Shown: positions 36,521-45,781, counted from the stretch's first letter. The stretch: 64,000 bases of DNA from Nocardia amamiensis (GCF_015477605.1 NZ_JADLQX010000007.1:62001-126000), one strand, 5' to 3'. Notes: generated by a model not told the origin, from the letters alone. Numbers and translations are program-made.

Positions 36521-37231
36521 TTACTTCGGCGCGACGAACGGCTGATTGATCGTCGTGAAGTATTGGATCGCGGCGCCGATCGCCACCGGGGCGGTGATCA
36601 GGATCTGGCCTGCGAGGGTACCGAGCGCACCGACGGCGATGATGCCGCCGAGGCAGCCGATTGCGGCGGCCGGGATGAACGCGCCGAACAGGCCGATGAT
36701 CGCCGCGGAGGCGACGGTCGCGCCTGCGATGCCGCCGAGCACGCACCCGACGGCTCCGCCCGCCAGTCCGCCGACGAGCGTGCCGATGGTAGCGCCCGCG
36801 CTGATCGTGCTGGTCAGGCGGGTCCACGCGGCGACCTCACGGTCGTATTCGGTCTTCCACGGCGCCTTGTCCTCGTACGGAAGGGCGACCGGCTTGTAGA
36901 CCGCGTGCTCCCGGTCGAAGATCGGGGTCAGCGTGGCGCTGCGGCCGGAAATCTGTGCGGCGATCGGGAATTCGAAATCGTCGAGCTGAAACCGCAGCGG
37001 TGTGGCCGCCACCACGGTACCGTTGGAGGCCTTCACCTTGAACAGTTCGTCCTCGACGACCAGCGAACCCGCGTCGGTTTCGATGATCGACTGGGTATCG
37101 GTCGCGTGCGCGGTGAAATTGATCGCGCTCTCGCTAGTTTCCTCCGCCGGTGCGGCACCGGCCGTCCCCGCGGCCACTCCGGTCGCGACGGTCACCAGCG
37201 CCGCGAGCACGGCGAGCTTCCTCATCCTCAT
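36521..37231 (-). CDS. secreted protein with glycine-rich hydrophobic C-terminus
   Basis: A 236-residue exported protein. A Sec signal peptide (MRMRKLAVLAALVTVATGVA, cleaved near AGTAGA) is followed by a soluble part (residues about 30-125) and a long hydrophobic C-terminal stretch of about 90 residues packed with glycine (ATIGTLVGGLAGGAVGCVLG and IGCLGGIIAVGALGTLAGQI). Such glycine-zipper segments often insert in membranes or oligomerise. I chose the ATG at 37231; a TTG 9 bases earlier and an ATG 6 bases later are possible. Similar proteins occur in several copies in Nocardia, but no function is known to me. Confidence 0.8.
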   Translation of the reverse strand: MRMRKLAVLAALVTVATGVAAGTAGAAPAEETSESAINFTAHATDTQSIIETDAGSLVVEDELFKVKASNGTVVAATPLRFQLDDFEFPIAAQISGRSATLTPIFDREHAVYKPVALPYEDKAPWKTEYDREVAAWTRLTSTISAGATIGTLVGGLAGGAVGCVLGGIAGATVASAAIIGLFGAFIPAAAIGCLGGIIAVGALGTLAGQILITAPVAIGAAIQYFTTINQPFVAPK

Positions 37232-37356
37232 GTCCTGCAATCCCTCATCTCAGGTGGAGCCGTTCCAGCCGAAAGCATCGGGCACAAACTCCGCAAGAAC
37301 GAGGGAAAAACGCAGGAAGATTTCAAATAGGCAACCTGCGAGTTACGGCCGCTTCG

Positions 37357-37932
37357 CTAGGTCTTTTTGGCGGCCGCTTTCGCCTGCTTCTTGAATTCCC
37401 GCACCTGCGCGAGGGATTCGGCGTCGGTCACGTCGGCAACCGATCGGCGCGAACCCTCCTCGCCGTACGCGCCCGCCGCCGCGCGCCACCCCTCGGGCCG
37501 CACTTCGCGCTGCTTGCCGAGCAGCGCCAGGAAGATCTTGGCTTTCTGCTCGCCGTAGCCGGGCAGATCCTTCAGGCGGCGCAGCACCTCCTTGCCGTCC
37601 GGGTCGCCCGCGGTCCAGATGTTCTCGGCCTTGCCGTCGTAGTGTTCGATGACGTAGCGGGCCAGCTCCTGGGCGCGGCGGGCCATGGAACGGCCGTAGC
37701 GGTGGATGGCGGGCGGCGTCGCGGCGAGGTCCTCGAACTCCTGCGGGTCGGCCTCGGCGATGCGGTGGACGTCGAACCCGCCCATCCGGTCGGCGATCTT
37801 CTTCGGGCCGCGGAACGCGTGCTCCATCGGGTACTGCTGGTCGAGGAGCATCCCGAGCAGCGTGGCGAAGTGGTCCTCGGTCAGAAGCTTGTCCGCCTCG
37901 GCGTCCTGCGCCAGACACAGCGTGCGAGACAT
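37357..37932 (-). CDS. HhH-GPD-type DNA base-excision repair protein
   Basis: A 191-residue protein of the endonuclease III superfamily (HhH-GPD), cytosolic. The N-terminal half has TEDHFATLLGMLLDQQYPME, and the helix-hairpin-helix with following loop is LKDLPGYGEQKAKIFLALLG. It lacks the four-Cys iron-sulfur loop of EndoIII, and the usual Lys-Asp catalytic pair is not obvious, so glycosylase activity is likely but the substrate cannot be told. The C-terminus is Lys-rich (FKKQAKAAAKKT). It is a single gene. Confidence 0.85.
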   Translation of the reverse strand: MSRTLCLAQDAEADKLLTEDHFATLLGMLLDQQYPMEHAFRGPKKIADRMGGFDVHRIAEADPQEFEDLAATPPAIHRYGRSMARRAQELARYVIEHYDGKAENIWTAGDPDGKEVLRRLKDLPGYGEQKAKIFLALLGKQREVRPEGWRAAAGAYGEEGSRRSVADVTDAESLAQVREFKKQAKAAAKKT

Positions 37933-38082
37933 CGCCTACCTCCTGCTCGGTGTACTCCGGACCGGTTCGATCATCCCACCAGTGCCGACGACCGGGGAAC
38001 GCCCAGTTCATCGACCATGTCGAGTGACGCGAGTCACATGCCCTACGCGCGGGTAGACGACACGCCGCGTAGGCTCCAGGCC

Positions 38083-38952
38083 ATGCCTCAGATGACGGCG
38101 ACCCCGACAGACACGACGGCAACGGCCAGGGACGGACACGGGCCCATGAACACCTACGGATTGCGCCCAGATCGGTTCGACCGAGCAGGTCAGGACCAGC
38201 TTGTCGACGTGCGCGACCTGCAGGCCGCGCTACCGGGTATCCGCCGCTTGCGCACCTGGGCGCATGAAGCGCTCGCGCTGCGACCCGGCGAACATGCCGT
38301 GGACATCGGCTCCGGCACCGGCACGGAGGTCATCGCCTTCGCCGAAGCCGTCGGCCCGGACGGCAGCGCTGTCGGCGTCGAGCCCGACCCGCACCTGCTC
38401 GCTTCCGCGGAACGCCGGGCCACCGAGGCGGGCTCGACCGCCAAGTTCCACTCCGGCGACGCCTACGGCGTGCCGTTCGGCTCGGACAGCTTCGACGCCG
38501 TGCTGTGCGAGCGCGTCTTGCAGCACCTCACCGCACCGGCTCGCGCGGCCAACGAGATCGCGCGCGTGCTGCGTCCCGGCGGACGCGTCGTGGTGGTGGA
38601 CAGCGACTGGGGCACGGCGATCATGCACCCCGGCGACCGGCGGGTCGTGCGCGAGGTGATCGACACGCTCATATCGGCGACCACCAACCCGCTGTCCGGC
38701 CGCCGCATCCCCGGCCTGCTCACCAAGGCCGGTCTGGTGGTCGACGACATCGGCTCGCAAGCCCTGGTGCAGGATCGCAGCGTCGGCGCCGGTTCGCTGG
38801 TCACCAGGATCTCGGCGATGGCGGTCGCGCGCGGCGCGATCACGGAGGCGGAGCGCGATCGACTGCTCACCGACCTGGAGGCGGGCGCGGCCAGCGGCGA
38901 TATCCACCTCTCGGTCACCATGTTCGCCGTCCTCGCGCACAAACCACGCTGA
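38083..38952 (+). CDS. SAM-dependent methyltransferase
   Basis: A 289-residue class I methyltransferase. The SAM site is in EHAVDIGSGTGTEVIAFAEA, motif II is FDAVLCERVLQHL and motif III is LRPGGRVVVVDSDWGT. After the core, a C-terminal cap (LLTKAGLVVDDIGSQALV) resembles UbiE/CouO-like enzymes acting on small metabolites. I chose the ATG at 38083; an ATG 9 bases later is possible. The SRPBCC gene lies 9 bp downstream and is probably cotranscribed, which hints at modification of a hydrophobic compound. Confidence 0.85.
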   Translation: MPQMTATPTDTTATARDGHGPMNTYGLRPDRFDRAGQDQLVDVRDLQAALPGIRRLRTWAHEALALRPGEHAVDIGSGTGTEVIAFAEAVGPDGSAVGVEPDPHLLASAERRATEAGSTAKFHSGDAYGVPFGSDSFDAVLCERVLQHLTAPARAANEIARVLRPGGRVVVVDSDWGTAIMHPGDRRVVREVIDTLISATTNPLSGRRIPGLLTKAGLVVDDIGSQALVQDRSVGAGSLVTRISAMAVARGAITEAERDRLLTDLEAGAASGDIHLSVTMFAVLAHKPR

Positions 38953-38961
38953 GCCGGCCCG

Positions 38962-39402
38962 ATGGCCGTCGACGTCCTGACCGAAGTCGAGATCGACCGC
39001 TCACGCGAGCTGGTGGCGGCCTTTGCCGGCGACCCGGCCCATGCTCCCGCCTGGTATTCGCGCATCCGCAGCGTCACCTGGCAGACGGAGCCGCCGATGC
39101 GGGTCGGCTCACGGATGTCATTCGTCGCCCACTTCCTGGGGCGTCGGCTGGCTTACACCTATGAGGTCGTGGACTACGTGCCCGGCAAGCGGCTGGTTAT
39201 GCGCACCTCGGAGGGCCCGTTCCCGATGGAAACGACCTACACCTGGGCGGACACCCCGGAGGGCGGCACCCGCATGACGCTGCGCAACCGCGGCGAGCCC
39301 AGCGGGTTCGGGAAACTCGCCGCGCCACTGCTGGAGGCGGCGATCCGCCGGGCGAACCGCGCCGACCTCGCGCAACTCAAGGCGTTGCTGGAAACCGGAT
39401 AA
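38962..39402 (+). CDS. SRPBCC family protein
   Basis: A 146-residue START-like protein: VDVLTEVEIDRSRELVAAFA and WYSRIRSVTWQTEPPMRVGS at the N-terminus, then antiparallel strands and a long C-terminal helix (LLEAAIRRANRADLAQLKAL). It is typical of polyketide-cyclase/dehydrase-like lipid carriers. It follows a methyltransferase by 9 bp. The ligand is unknown. Confidence 0.85.
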   Translation: MAVDVLTEVEIDRSRELVAAFAGDPAHAPAWYSRIRSVTWQTEPPMRVGSRMSFVAHFLGRRLAYTYEVVDYVPGKRLVMRTSEGPFPMETTYTWADTPEGGTRMTLRNRGEPSGFGKLAAPLLEAAIRRANRADLAQLKALLETG

Positions 39403-39442
39403 GGACTGTGGGGCCTTCGCATTTACGGCAGCCTCGACTTCG

Positions 39443-39841
39443 CTATCCAGACGTCAGAAGGTCGGCGACATCCGGGTGCGCCGCGGCCATGCCTTGGTCG
39501 AATGTAACGAGTCGTCCTTGCTGCGAACGCGCGAGCTGCGCGAGGTAGGCGTCAGTTACCTGACGATGTCCAACGACCGCATCCATTCGGACACGAGCGA
39601 AAGGGAGTGAGTCGGGCCAGAACTCATGGCGTTCGTGTTCGGTGACTCCGGTGAGGATTTCTATGGCGGTACGCGCGCTCTGCCCTTCACGGATCAACAA
39701 ACGCATCAGGCTGCCCTGAGTTATGGGGCAGGTGGCGAAGTTGTCACCCGAACCGCCGAACCACCTCTCCGCCGCATCATGATGCGCATGATCGGTGACA
39801 ACCAGCGCTATGAGGACGTTGGCGTCGAGCAGTGCCGTCAT
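39443..39841 (-). CDS. VapC-type PIN-domain toxin
   Basis: A 132-residue PIN domain ribonuclease. The acidic active-site residues are visible: Asp in MTALLDANVLIALV, Asp in GHRQVTDAYLAQLA and Asp in RLVTFDQGMA. VapC proteins cut specific tRNAs or rRNA and are held inactive by VapB. Its ATG overlaps the antitoxin stop (ATGA), as usual for vapBC. The pair sits between host genes and may be a small mobile or stabilising module. Confidence 0.9.
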   Translation of the reverse strand: MTALLDANVLIALVVTDHAHHDAAERWFGGSGDNFATCPITQGSLMRLLIREGQSARTAIEILTGVTEHERHEFWPDSLPFARVRMDAVVGHRQVTDAYLAQLARSQQGRLVTFDQGMAAAHPDVADLLTSG

Positions 39842-40062
39842 TCATCCTCCAATGACCGGACGTCCTCCGAGGTGATCACCTTGCCGAGTGCGATCGTGCG
39901 CAGCCCGGTCTTCACGCTGCGAACCTGCTCACCAGCGCTGGTCTGCCCCAGCCCGCGCCGGATGAGGAGTGCGACGGTCTCACTCAGCGTCCGGTGGGTG
40001 TCCCGGGCAATCGACACCGCCTGTCGATGCAGGTCGTCGGGCAGATCGATCGTGGTGCGCAT
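39838..40062 (-). CDS. VapB-like ribbon-helix-helix antitoxin
   Basis: A 74-residue protein. Residues 1-40 (MRTTIDLPDDLHRQAVSIAR, then TLSETVALLIRRGL) are a classic ribbon-helix-helix DNA-binding domain; the C-terminal tail should wrap the toxin. It is the first gene of the pair and overlaps vapC by four bases. A dyad immediately upstream is the likely autoregulatory site. Confidence 0.9.
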   Translation of the reverse strand: MRTTIDLPDDLHRQAVSIARDTHRTLSETVALLIRRGLGQTSAGEQVRSVKTGLRTIALGKVITSEDVRSLEDE

Positions 40063-40066
40063 ATAC

Positions 40067-40086
40067 GCATCATATCATCATGATGC
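40067..40086 (-). promoter_or_regulatory. probable VapB operator
   Basis: An inverted repeat with perfect 7-bp arms, GCATCAT and ATGATGC, and a 6-base spacer begins 5 bp upstream of the antitoxin start. Position and symmetry match operators bound by ribbon-helix-helix antitoxins. Confidence 0.6.
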
Positions 40087-40126
40087 AGGCGGCGGCCCGC
40101 CCATCGCGGCGGACCGCCAGGCAGCA

Positions 40127-41527
<1,401 letters not shown>

Positions 41528-41600
41528 TTACCCGTGCGTTGCCCGGAATTGGAGGCGTTATCCGACTGCGGATCCCCCGTCCGCGCGAGCCCTCTAAAGG

Positions 41601-41686
41601 GGACCCCGCGCACCCGGCAGAGCCCGTTGACCCTTGCTGCCTTCCGGCCCTGGGGGAGTTCACAGGATGCGCGCCGCGCGGGATCC
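41601..41686 (-). ncRNA. ffs: signal recognition particle RNA (4.5S type)
   Basis: On the minus strand the RNA contains the invariant SRP domain IV core CAGGGCCGGAAGGCAGCAAG, whose apical GGAA tetraloop and asymmetric loop bind Ffh. The ends GGATCCCGCGC and GCGCGGGGTCC pair in a closing stem (with G-U pairs), giving a hairpin of about 86 bases. Its place just upstream of the aspartate aminotransferase gene agrees with mycobacteria. Confidence 0.93.
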
Positions 41687-41779
41687 GTCGGCCAGTGTAC
41701 CGGTTCCCGCCCCAACCCCCATCGCCCGGGTCTGCCACTCTTCCTGACCAGGCACTTCACACCATCCCCCGCCCCCTAT

Positions 41780-41810
41780 TTGGCGACCGGCCGGGGCCTA
41801 CCGGTATGCT
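41780..41810 (+). promoter_or_regulatory. possible tRNA-Ser promoter
   Basis: A candidate -35 TTGGCG (41780-41785) and -10 TATGCT (41805-41810), 19 bases apart, lie just before tRNA-Ser. The transcript would begin only a few bases before the tRNA. Confidence 0.45.
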
Positions 41811-41817
41811 GCTCCAC

Positions 41818-41905
41818 GGAGGATTCGCCTAGTGGCCTATGGCGCTCGCCTGGAACGCGGGTTGGGTTAACGCCCTCAGGGGTTCAAATCCCCTATCCTC
41901 CGCCA
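41818..41905 (+). tRNA. tRNA-Ser (anticodon GGA)
   Basis: An 88-base class II tRNA with encoded CCA. The acceptor stem GGAGGAT pairs with ATCCTCC, the discriminator is G, the anticodon loop CCTGGAACG carries GGA, the long variable arm is of serine type, and the T arm includes GGTTCAAATCC. It reads UCC and UCU codons. It is the apparent integration site of the prophage, whose integrase begins 135 bp downstream; the tRNA is complete, as expected when the phage carries a copy of the 3' end. Confidence 0.95.
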
Positions 41906-41911
41906 CGAAGT

Positions 41912-41948
41912 GCCTGGTCAGGGACGGTTTCGCCGCCCCTGACCAGGC
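41912..41948 (+). terminator. hairpin after tRNA-Ser
   Basis: Perfect 12-bp arms GCCTGGTCAGGG (41912-41923) and CCCTGACCAGGC (41937-41948) surround a 13-base loop. There is no T-run, so it may be a terminator or a processing signal at the 3' end of the tRNA transcript. Confidence 0.5.
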
Positions 41949-42039
41949 CTCCTGGCAACAGCTACGGCAACAGCGGTCGAGAACGGACATCTGAGGGGAT
42001 GTCGGCGGACACTGATCCGACCACCGAAGGACAACGCTG

Positions 42040-43179
42040 ATGGCCAGCATCCGCACACGCAAGAGCCGCGACGGCATCACCTCCTACCAACTCCAGTACC
42101 GCCACGAAGGGCGGCAACCGAGCATCGAATTCGCCGACTACGCCGACGCGGCGAAATGGCGGGACCGCTTCAACGACCTCGGCCCGGCCACTGCGCTTGA
42201 GATGCTGCGGATCGAGAACAGCGACAGCCCGTGCGTCCGGCTGAAAGAGGCCGGTATCGAATACATCGACAGCCTCACGCGTGCCGAGGATGGCACCCGC
42301 AATCGGTATCGGGCGTATATGCGAAATGACATCGAGCCGTTCTTCAACTCGGCGCTTCCGGTCGACGCCATCACCGAGGCACTCGTAGTGAAGTGGATTA
42401 ACCACTTGTCGCGCGTTGTCGGCAACGCACCAAAAACCGTTGCCAACAAACACGGATACCTGTTCGGACTCATGGATTCACTGCGCCGCCAAGGCATCAT
42501 CACCAAGAATCCGTGCGAGGGCACGAAGCTGCCGCGCGTCGACCAGGCCGAAATGACGTTCCTCGAACCCGATGAATTCGCCGCGCTCGAGGAAGCGCTG
42601 CCCGAACAATGGCGACTGCTCGTACGGTTCCTCGTCGCCTCCGGTGTGCGCTGGGGTGAGGCGACCGCGCTGCGCGTCGGCGACGTCGACCGGCGACACA
42701 ACACGATCCGGATCCGGCGGGCATGGAAGTACACCGGCGGCGCCCGGGTCCTCGGCGCACCGAAGACGAAGAAATCGAAGCGCACCATCAACGTCGACCC
42801 CGACCTGATCGCGGAACTCCCGCTGTCCGGGCGGACTTACGGGGCGTGGCTGTTCACGAACCGGCAGGGCAACGCCATCCAGATCAGCACGTTCTACAAG
42901 CAGGTATGGGTGCCCACACTCGCACGATTGGCGACCGACCCCGCCGACCCATTGCACGGCAAGACACCGCGCATCCACGACCTGCGCCACACCTGCGCCT
43001 CGTGGATGCTCGACGAAGGCGTGCCGATCGGCGATGTGCAAGAGCACATGGGGCACGAATCCATCCAGACGACCAAGGACCGATACGGGCATTGCTCGCG
43101 TGACGCCGGGAAGCGTGCCGCCGCGGCGATCGGCAAGCGCTTGACCAAGCCGAAACCGCACTTGGCCGCTGTCGCCTGA
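42040..43179 (+). CDS. int: prophage tyrosine recombinase (integrase)
   Basis: A 379-residue phage integrase. The N-terminal AP2-like arm-binding domain (MASIRTRKSRDGITSYQLQY), a core-binding domain (about 65-155), and the catalytic domain are present. Catalytic residues: Arg204 in SGVRWGEATALR, His313 and Arg316 in HDLRHT, His339 in MGHESIQTT and Tyr349 in TKDRYGHC. The ATG at 42040 follows GAAGGA. It catalyses integration at the tRNA-Ser gene. No excisionase is visible beside it. Confidence 0.95.
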   Translation: MASIRTRKSRDGITSYQLQYRHEGRQPSIEFADYADAAKWRDRFNDLGPATALEMLRIENSDSPCVRLKEAGIEYIDSLTRAEDGTRNRYRAYMRNDIEPFFNSALPVDAITEALVVKWINHLSRVVGNAPKTVANKHGYLFGLMDSLRRQGIITKNPCEGTKLPRVDQAEMTFLEPDEFAALEEALPEQWRLLVRFLVASGVRWGEATALRVGDVDRRHNTIRIRRAWKYTGGARVLGAPKTKKSKRTINVDPDLIAELPLSGRTYGAWLFTNRQGNAIQISTFYKQVWVPTLARLATDPADPLHGKTPRIHDLRHTCASWMLDEGVPIGDVQEHMGHESIQTTKDRYGHCSRDAGKRAAAAIGKRLTKPKPHLAAVA

Positions 43180-43188
43180 TCCGGCCCA

Positions 43189-43222
43189 GGCGCCGCCGCG
43201 CTGGTGTTAGCGTGGCGGCGCC
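43189..43222. repeat. GC-rich hairpin after the integrase gene
   Basis: Arms GGCGCCGCC (43189-43197) and GGCGGCGCC (43214-43222) pair, and the inner GCGCT/AGCGT can extend the stem. It may end integrase transcription; no T-run follows. Confidence 0.5.
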
Positions 43223-43249
43223 CGAATCCGTGACCAGTCAGGGGGACTC

Positions 43250-44044
43250 ATGACCAAGCGTGCCCTCACTGCTCTGCTCGCCGCCGCGGTGGCGGCGTTG
43301 TCCGCGTGCTCGACCAGCGACACCAGCAGCACGCCGACGACCGTGTCGACACCGGCCGGCGCGGCCCGGCCGTCGGCGCTACAGCTAGGCCAGACCATCG
43401 AGTTCACCCGCACCGACACCGGCGCGCGCATCGGCACGCTCCGGTTCACCGATGCCCGGGAACTACCGGCCACCTGCCTGGTGGAACCAGGCACCGAACC
43501 CATCCTCGCCATCCGCATCGAGATCGAGAACGCTCCGGGCGAGAAACTGCCCGTGCCCGATGCATACGCACTGAAGTACAACGATTCCGAGGGCGTGACA
43601 CACGAGGTGGAGCCCGCCGCGATCTACGGGTGCGATGCCGACTACCCCGAAGCGGTGTCCGCGCCGGTCGGCGGGAAGGTGAAAGGCTGGATCGCGTTCG
43701 AGGTCGCCATTCTGCCCGCCGCGCTGATGTACTCGCCTCTCGTCAGCGATCAGTCCTCGAGCTACACCGACATCAAGTTCTTGACGGTCAGCCCGGCCAC
43801 GGTAACCATCGACCTGCCCGACCCGCTCGCAGCCGTCCCACCGTCCTCGTCGACCAGCGCGGTCCGGCCGACACCGGCCGCGCCGCCGACCGGCCGTGAC
43901 TCCGAAGGCAGGCCGAACGGCAGCGGCGGTGCGGTCGTCGCGTGTGCCGATGAGAACTACCAGCCGGGCACCGGCATCTACGCCGACGGATCGAAAGGTT
44001 TCGCCCCGGAGTGCCTGCCCGGCGGGGCCCTGGCGCCGCGGTGA
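43250..44044 (+). CDS. prophage-encoded lipoprotein
   Basis: A 264-residue exported lipoprotein. The signal peptide MTKRALTALLAAAVAALSAC ends in the lipobox LSAC (Cys20). A Thr/Ser spacer and an immunoglobulin-like beta domain follow (IGTLRFTDARELPATCLVEP, then AIRIEIENAPGEKLPVPDAY), similar to DUF4352-type domains. A Pro-rich linker and a short C-terminal Cys-containing piece end the protein. It is probably anchored outside the membrane of the lysogen. Phage lipoproteins of this kind are sometimes superinfection-exclusion factors, but nothing specific supports that here. Its stop abuts the stop of the next, convergent gene with no bases between. Confidence 0.8.
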   Translation: MTKRALTALLAAAVAALSACSTSDTSSTPTTVSTPAGAARPSALQLGQTIEFTRTDTGARIGTLRFTDARELPATCLVEPGTEPILAIRIEIENAPGEKLPVPDAYALKYNDSEGVTHEVEPAAIYGCDADYPEAVSAPVGGKVKGWIAFEVAILPAALMYSPLVSDQSSSYTDIKFLTVSPATVTIDLPDPLAAVPPSSSTSAVRPTPAAPPTGRDSEGRPNGSGGAVVACADENYQPGTGIYADGSKGFAPECLPGGALAPR

Positions 44045-44986
44045 CTATTTGAAGGTGTGCCAGTGCAGTTCGAGCCGGTCGGCGCCGATCACCGACCGGC
44101 CTTCGCTGGATCGCACTACGACGTGGTTGAGCAGCGCGGCCACGATCCGGTGCTGCCGGTCGGCCAAGGCCGCTTCCCACCACGCCAGCACCTCGTCGAC
44201 GGACGGGCCAGGCATGTCGTCGAGTGCCTGCAACTGGAGGATCTTCCGCTCGGCCGCAGCGATATTCGCCCGCGCCCTCTCAGTCCCGGCGAGCATCGTG
44301 TCCCGCTGGATGAGCCGGTCGGCGTAATCGCGGCCGAGCACCGCGTACCGCTCCCGCAGATCGGCGAGTACGGCCTCGGCGTCGGCGACGGTGCCCGTCG
44401 CGGCCATAGCCTTGCCCAACTTGCGACGGTACTTCGGGTCGGTGAGCCGCGCGAGCACGCGTTCTGTGATGTCCGCCTCCAGTAGCGGCGCGGAGATCGT
44501 GACCTTCCCGCATCCACCACCGGCCAGGCTGCACCCGTAGTACGGGGTCCTGCCGCCTGCGGTGTTGTAGGTCAGGTGATGTGCGCACAGGGCGCAACGA
44601 GCCAAGCCCTCGGACATTAGGTAGACGTTGGTTCGGGTAGGCGCGAACTTCTGCCGGTCGGGGTGGAGCAGCTGCTCGCGCAACGCGGTCCAGGTGTCCT
44701 CATCGAGGATCGGTTCGATATCGCTGTCGACGAGGTCGCCGGTGTCGTCGACGCGGCGGCCGATCATGCGGGGCGCGACTAGGGACCGGCGGATCACGGT
44801 CGGATTCCACTGCGCCCCGGAAACGGTGGCGACGCCGCGAGCTTTCAGGTCAGCGGCCAGCCCCCGCAGCGACGGCGGCGGGTCGGTGTCCTGGTCGAGT
44901 AGGTAGGTAGCCCAGCGGCGGATCTCATCGGCCTCGGCCGGTTCGATCGTCTTGCCGTCCGGCTGCCACCCGTACGCACGCGACAA
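44045..44986 (-). CDS. serine-recombinase-like protein lacking the catalytic domain
   Basis: A 313-residue protein equivalent to the middle and C-terminal parts of a large serine recombinase. Residues 1-110 are the 'Recombinase' DNA-binding domain (RAYGWQPDGKTIEPAEADEI), then comes the zinc beta-ribbon (RCALCAHHLTYNTAGG, YYGCSLAGGGCGK), then a coiled coil (VADAEAVLADLRERYAVLGR). The N-terminal resolvase domain with its nucleophilic Ser is absent. The start is a TTG with GGAGAGGG 6 bases upstream, and no remnant of the missing domain is seen upstream, so it may be expressed as is. It could be a decayed integrase or a DNA-binding regulator. Confidence 0.8.
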   Translation of the reverse strand: MSRAYGWQPDGKTIEPAEADEIRRWATYLLDQDTDPPPSLRGLAADLKARGVATVSGAQWNPTVIRRSLVAPRMIGRRVDDTGDLVDSDIEPILDEDTWTALREQLLHPDRQKFAPTRTNVYLMSEGLARCALCAHHLTYNTAGGRTPYYGCSLAGGGCGKVTISAPLLEADITERVLARLTDPKYRRKLGKAMAATGTVADAEAVLADLRERYAVLGRDYADRLIQRDTMLAGTERARANIAAAERKILQLQALDDMPGPSVDEVLAWWEAALADRQHRIVAALLNHVVVRSSEGRSVIGADRLELHWHTFK

Positions 44987-45112
44987 CTGTCACCCTCTCC
45001 CATCTGGGACTGTTACCTCCGGGCCACAGCGTACGTGAGCTTTCTATTTCTCGCGCACACCTCTAGGTTGATCCCGCACGCTCCATCCCATCGAGTACAT
45101 GGAGACTGACGT

Positions 45113-45781
45113 ATGACATCCGCCGACGAAGATCGGGTGTGGAATGCCCGTGACGCGATCCTGCTGTGGCTGTACCGAGAGAAGATCGCCGGAAACCCTC
45201 TACCCCGCTACAACTTGGCCAGGGTCGGTGAGACCGTCGGATGGGCAGCGGCTCCGATCACGTCCTACGACTGGGACCAAGCCACCCGATACCTGCGCGC
45301 CGCGGGCTACATCGATGGCAGCGCGGGGTGGGGATCCGGCGTTGCCCGGCCCAGCATCACCGCCAAGGGTGAGGAAAAGGCAGCGTCCGGCCGGTCTGTT
45401 CGGCCGGGCGTGGAACGGGAAGCAAACACCACCGGCGTGACGAATACCTACAACACCACCATCACTCACCACGGGCATGGTCCGGTGGCGGTGAACAGCC
45501 ACCACTTCAGTCAGTCGAACACAGTTGGCACTCCGATTGATGAGCTGCAATCGCTGATCGAGGCGTTGTACGCCCACGCCGACAACGGCGGGGAAGATGC
45601 GGACGAGGTGCGTCGGCAAGCCGACGAGCTCAGCGACGCGGCAAACGATCCGGACAACAACCGAACCCGAATCAAAGCGAGCTTCTTATCCCTGATCGGC
45701 ACGTTGACCGGGGCAGCAGGCGGTGCAGCCGGGCAGGAGCTCGCGCAAGCCGTCCTGCAACTGATGCCCGCGTTCAGCTAG
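45113..45781 (+). CDS. unknown winged-helix and glycine-zipper protein
   Basis: A 222-residue protein with three parts. Residues 1-95 look like a winged helix (DAILLWLYREKIAGNPLPRY and ATRYLRAAGYIDGSAGWGSG, ending PSITAKGEEKA). The middle (about 105-135) is an Asn/Thr/His-rich strand (NTYNTTITHHGHGPVAVNSH). The C-terminal 85 residues are helical, ending in a glycine-zipper hydrophobic helix (SLIGTLTGAAGGAAGQELAQ). The ATG at 45113 follows GGAGAC. It is monocistronic, in the lysogeny side of the prophage. The 'GPVAVNS' linker between an N-terminal sensor and a helical tail is shared by several poorly known phage-defence proteins such as the AbiTii group; I cannot assign it. Confidence 0.7.
   Translation: MTSADEDRVWNARDAILLWLYREKIAGNPLPRYNLARVGETVGWAAAPITSYDWDQATRYLRAAGYIDGSAGWGSGVARPSITAKGEEKAASGRSVRPGVEREANTTGVTNTYNTTITHHGHGPVAVNSHHFSQSNTVGTPIDELQSLIEALYAHADNGGEDADEVRRQADELSDAANDPDNNRTRIKASFLSLIGTLTGAAGGAAGQELAQAVLQLMPAFS

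Larger units (their letters stand above)
41743..41922. repeat. 16-bp inverted repeat flanking tRNA-Ser
   Basis: CCTGACCAGGCACTTC at 41743-41758 is repeated as its exact complement at 41907-41922, on the two sides of the tRNA. The left arm lies upstream of the probable tRNA promoter, so it acts, if at all, as DNA rather than in the tRNA transcript. A third partial copy is at 41937-41948. Confidence 0.75.

Noticed and set aside
43189..43222. GC-rich hairpin as a possible attachment site
   Set aside because: It is short, within the element, and unlike the tRNA 3' end; a transcriptional hairpin is more likely.
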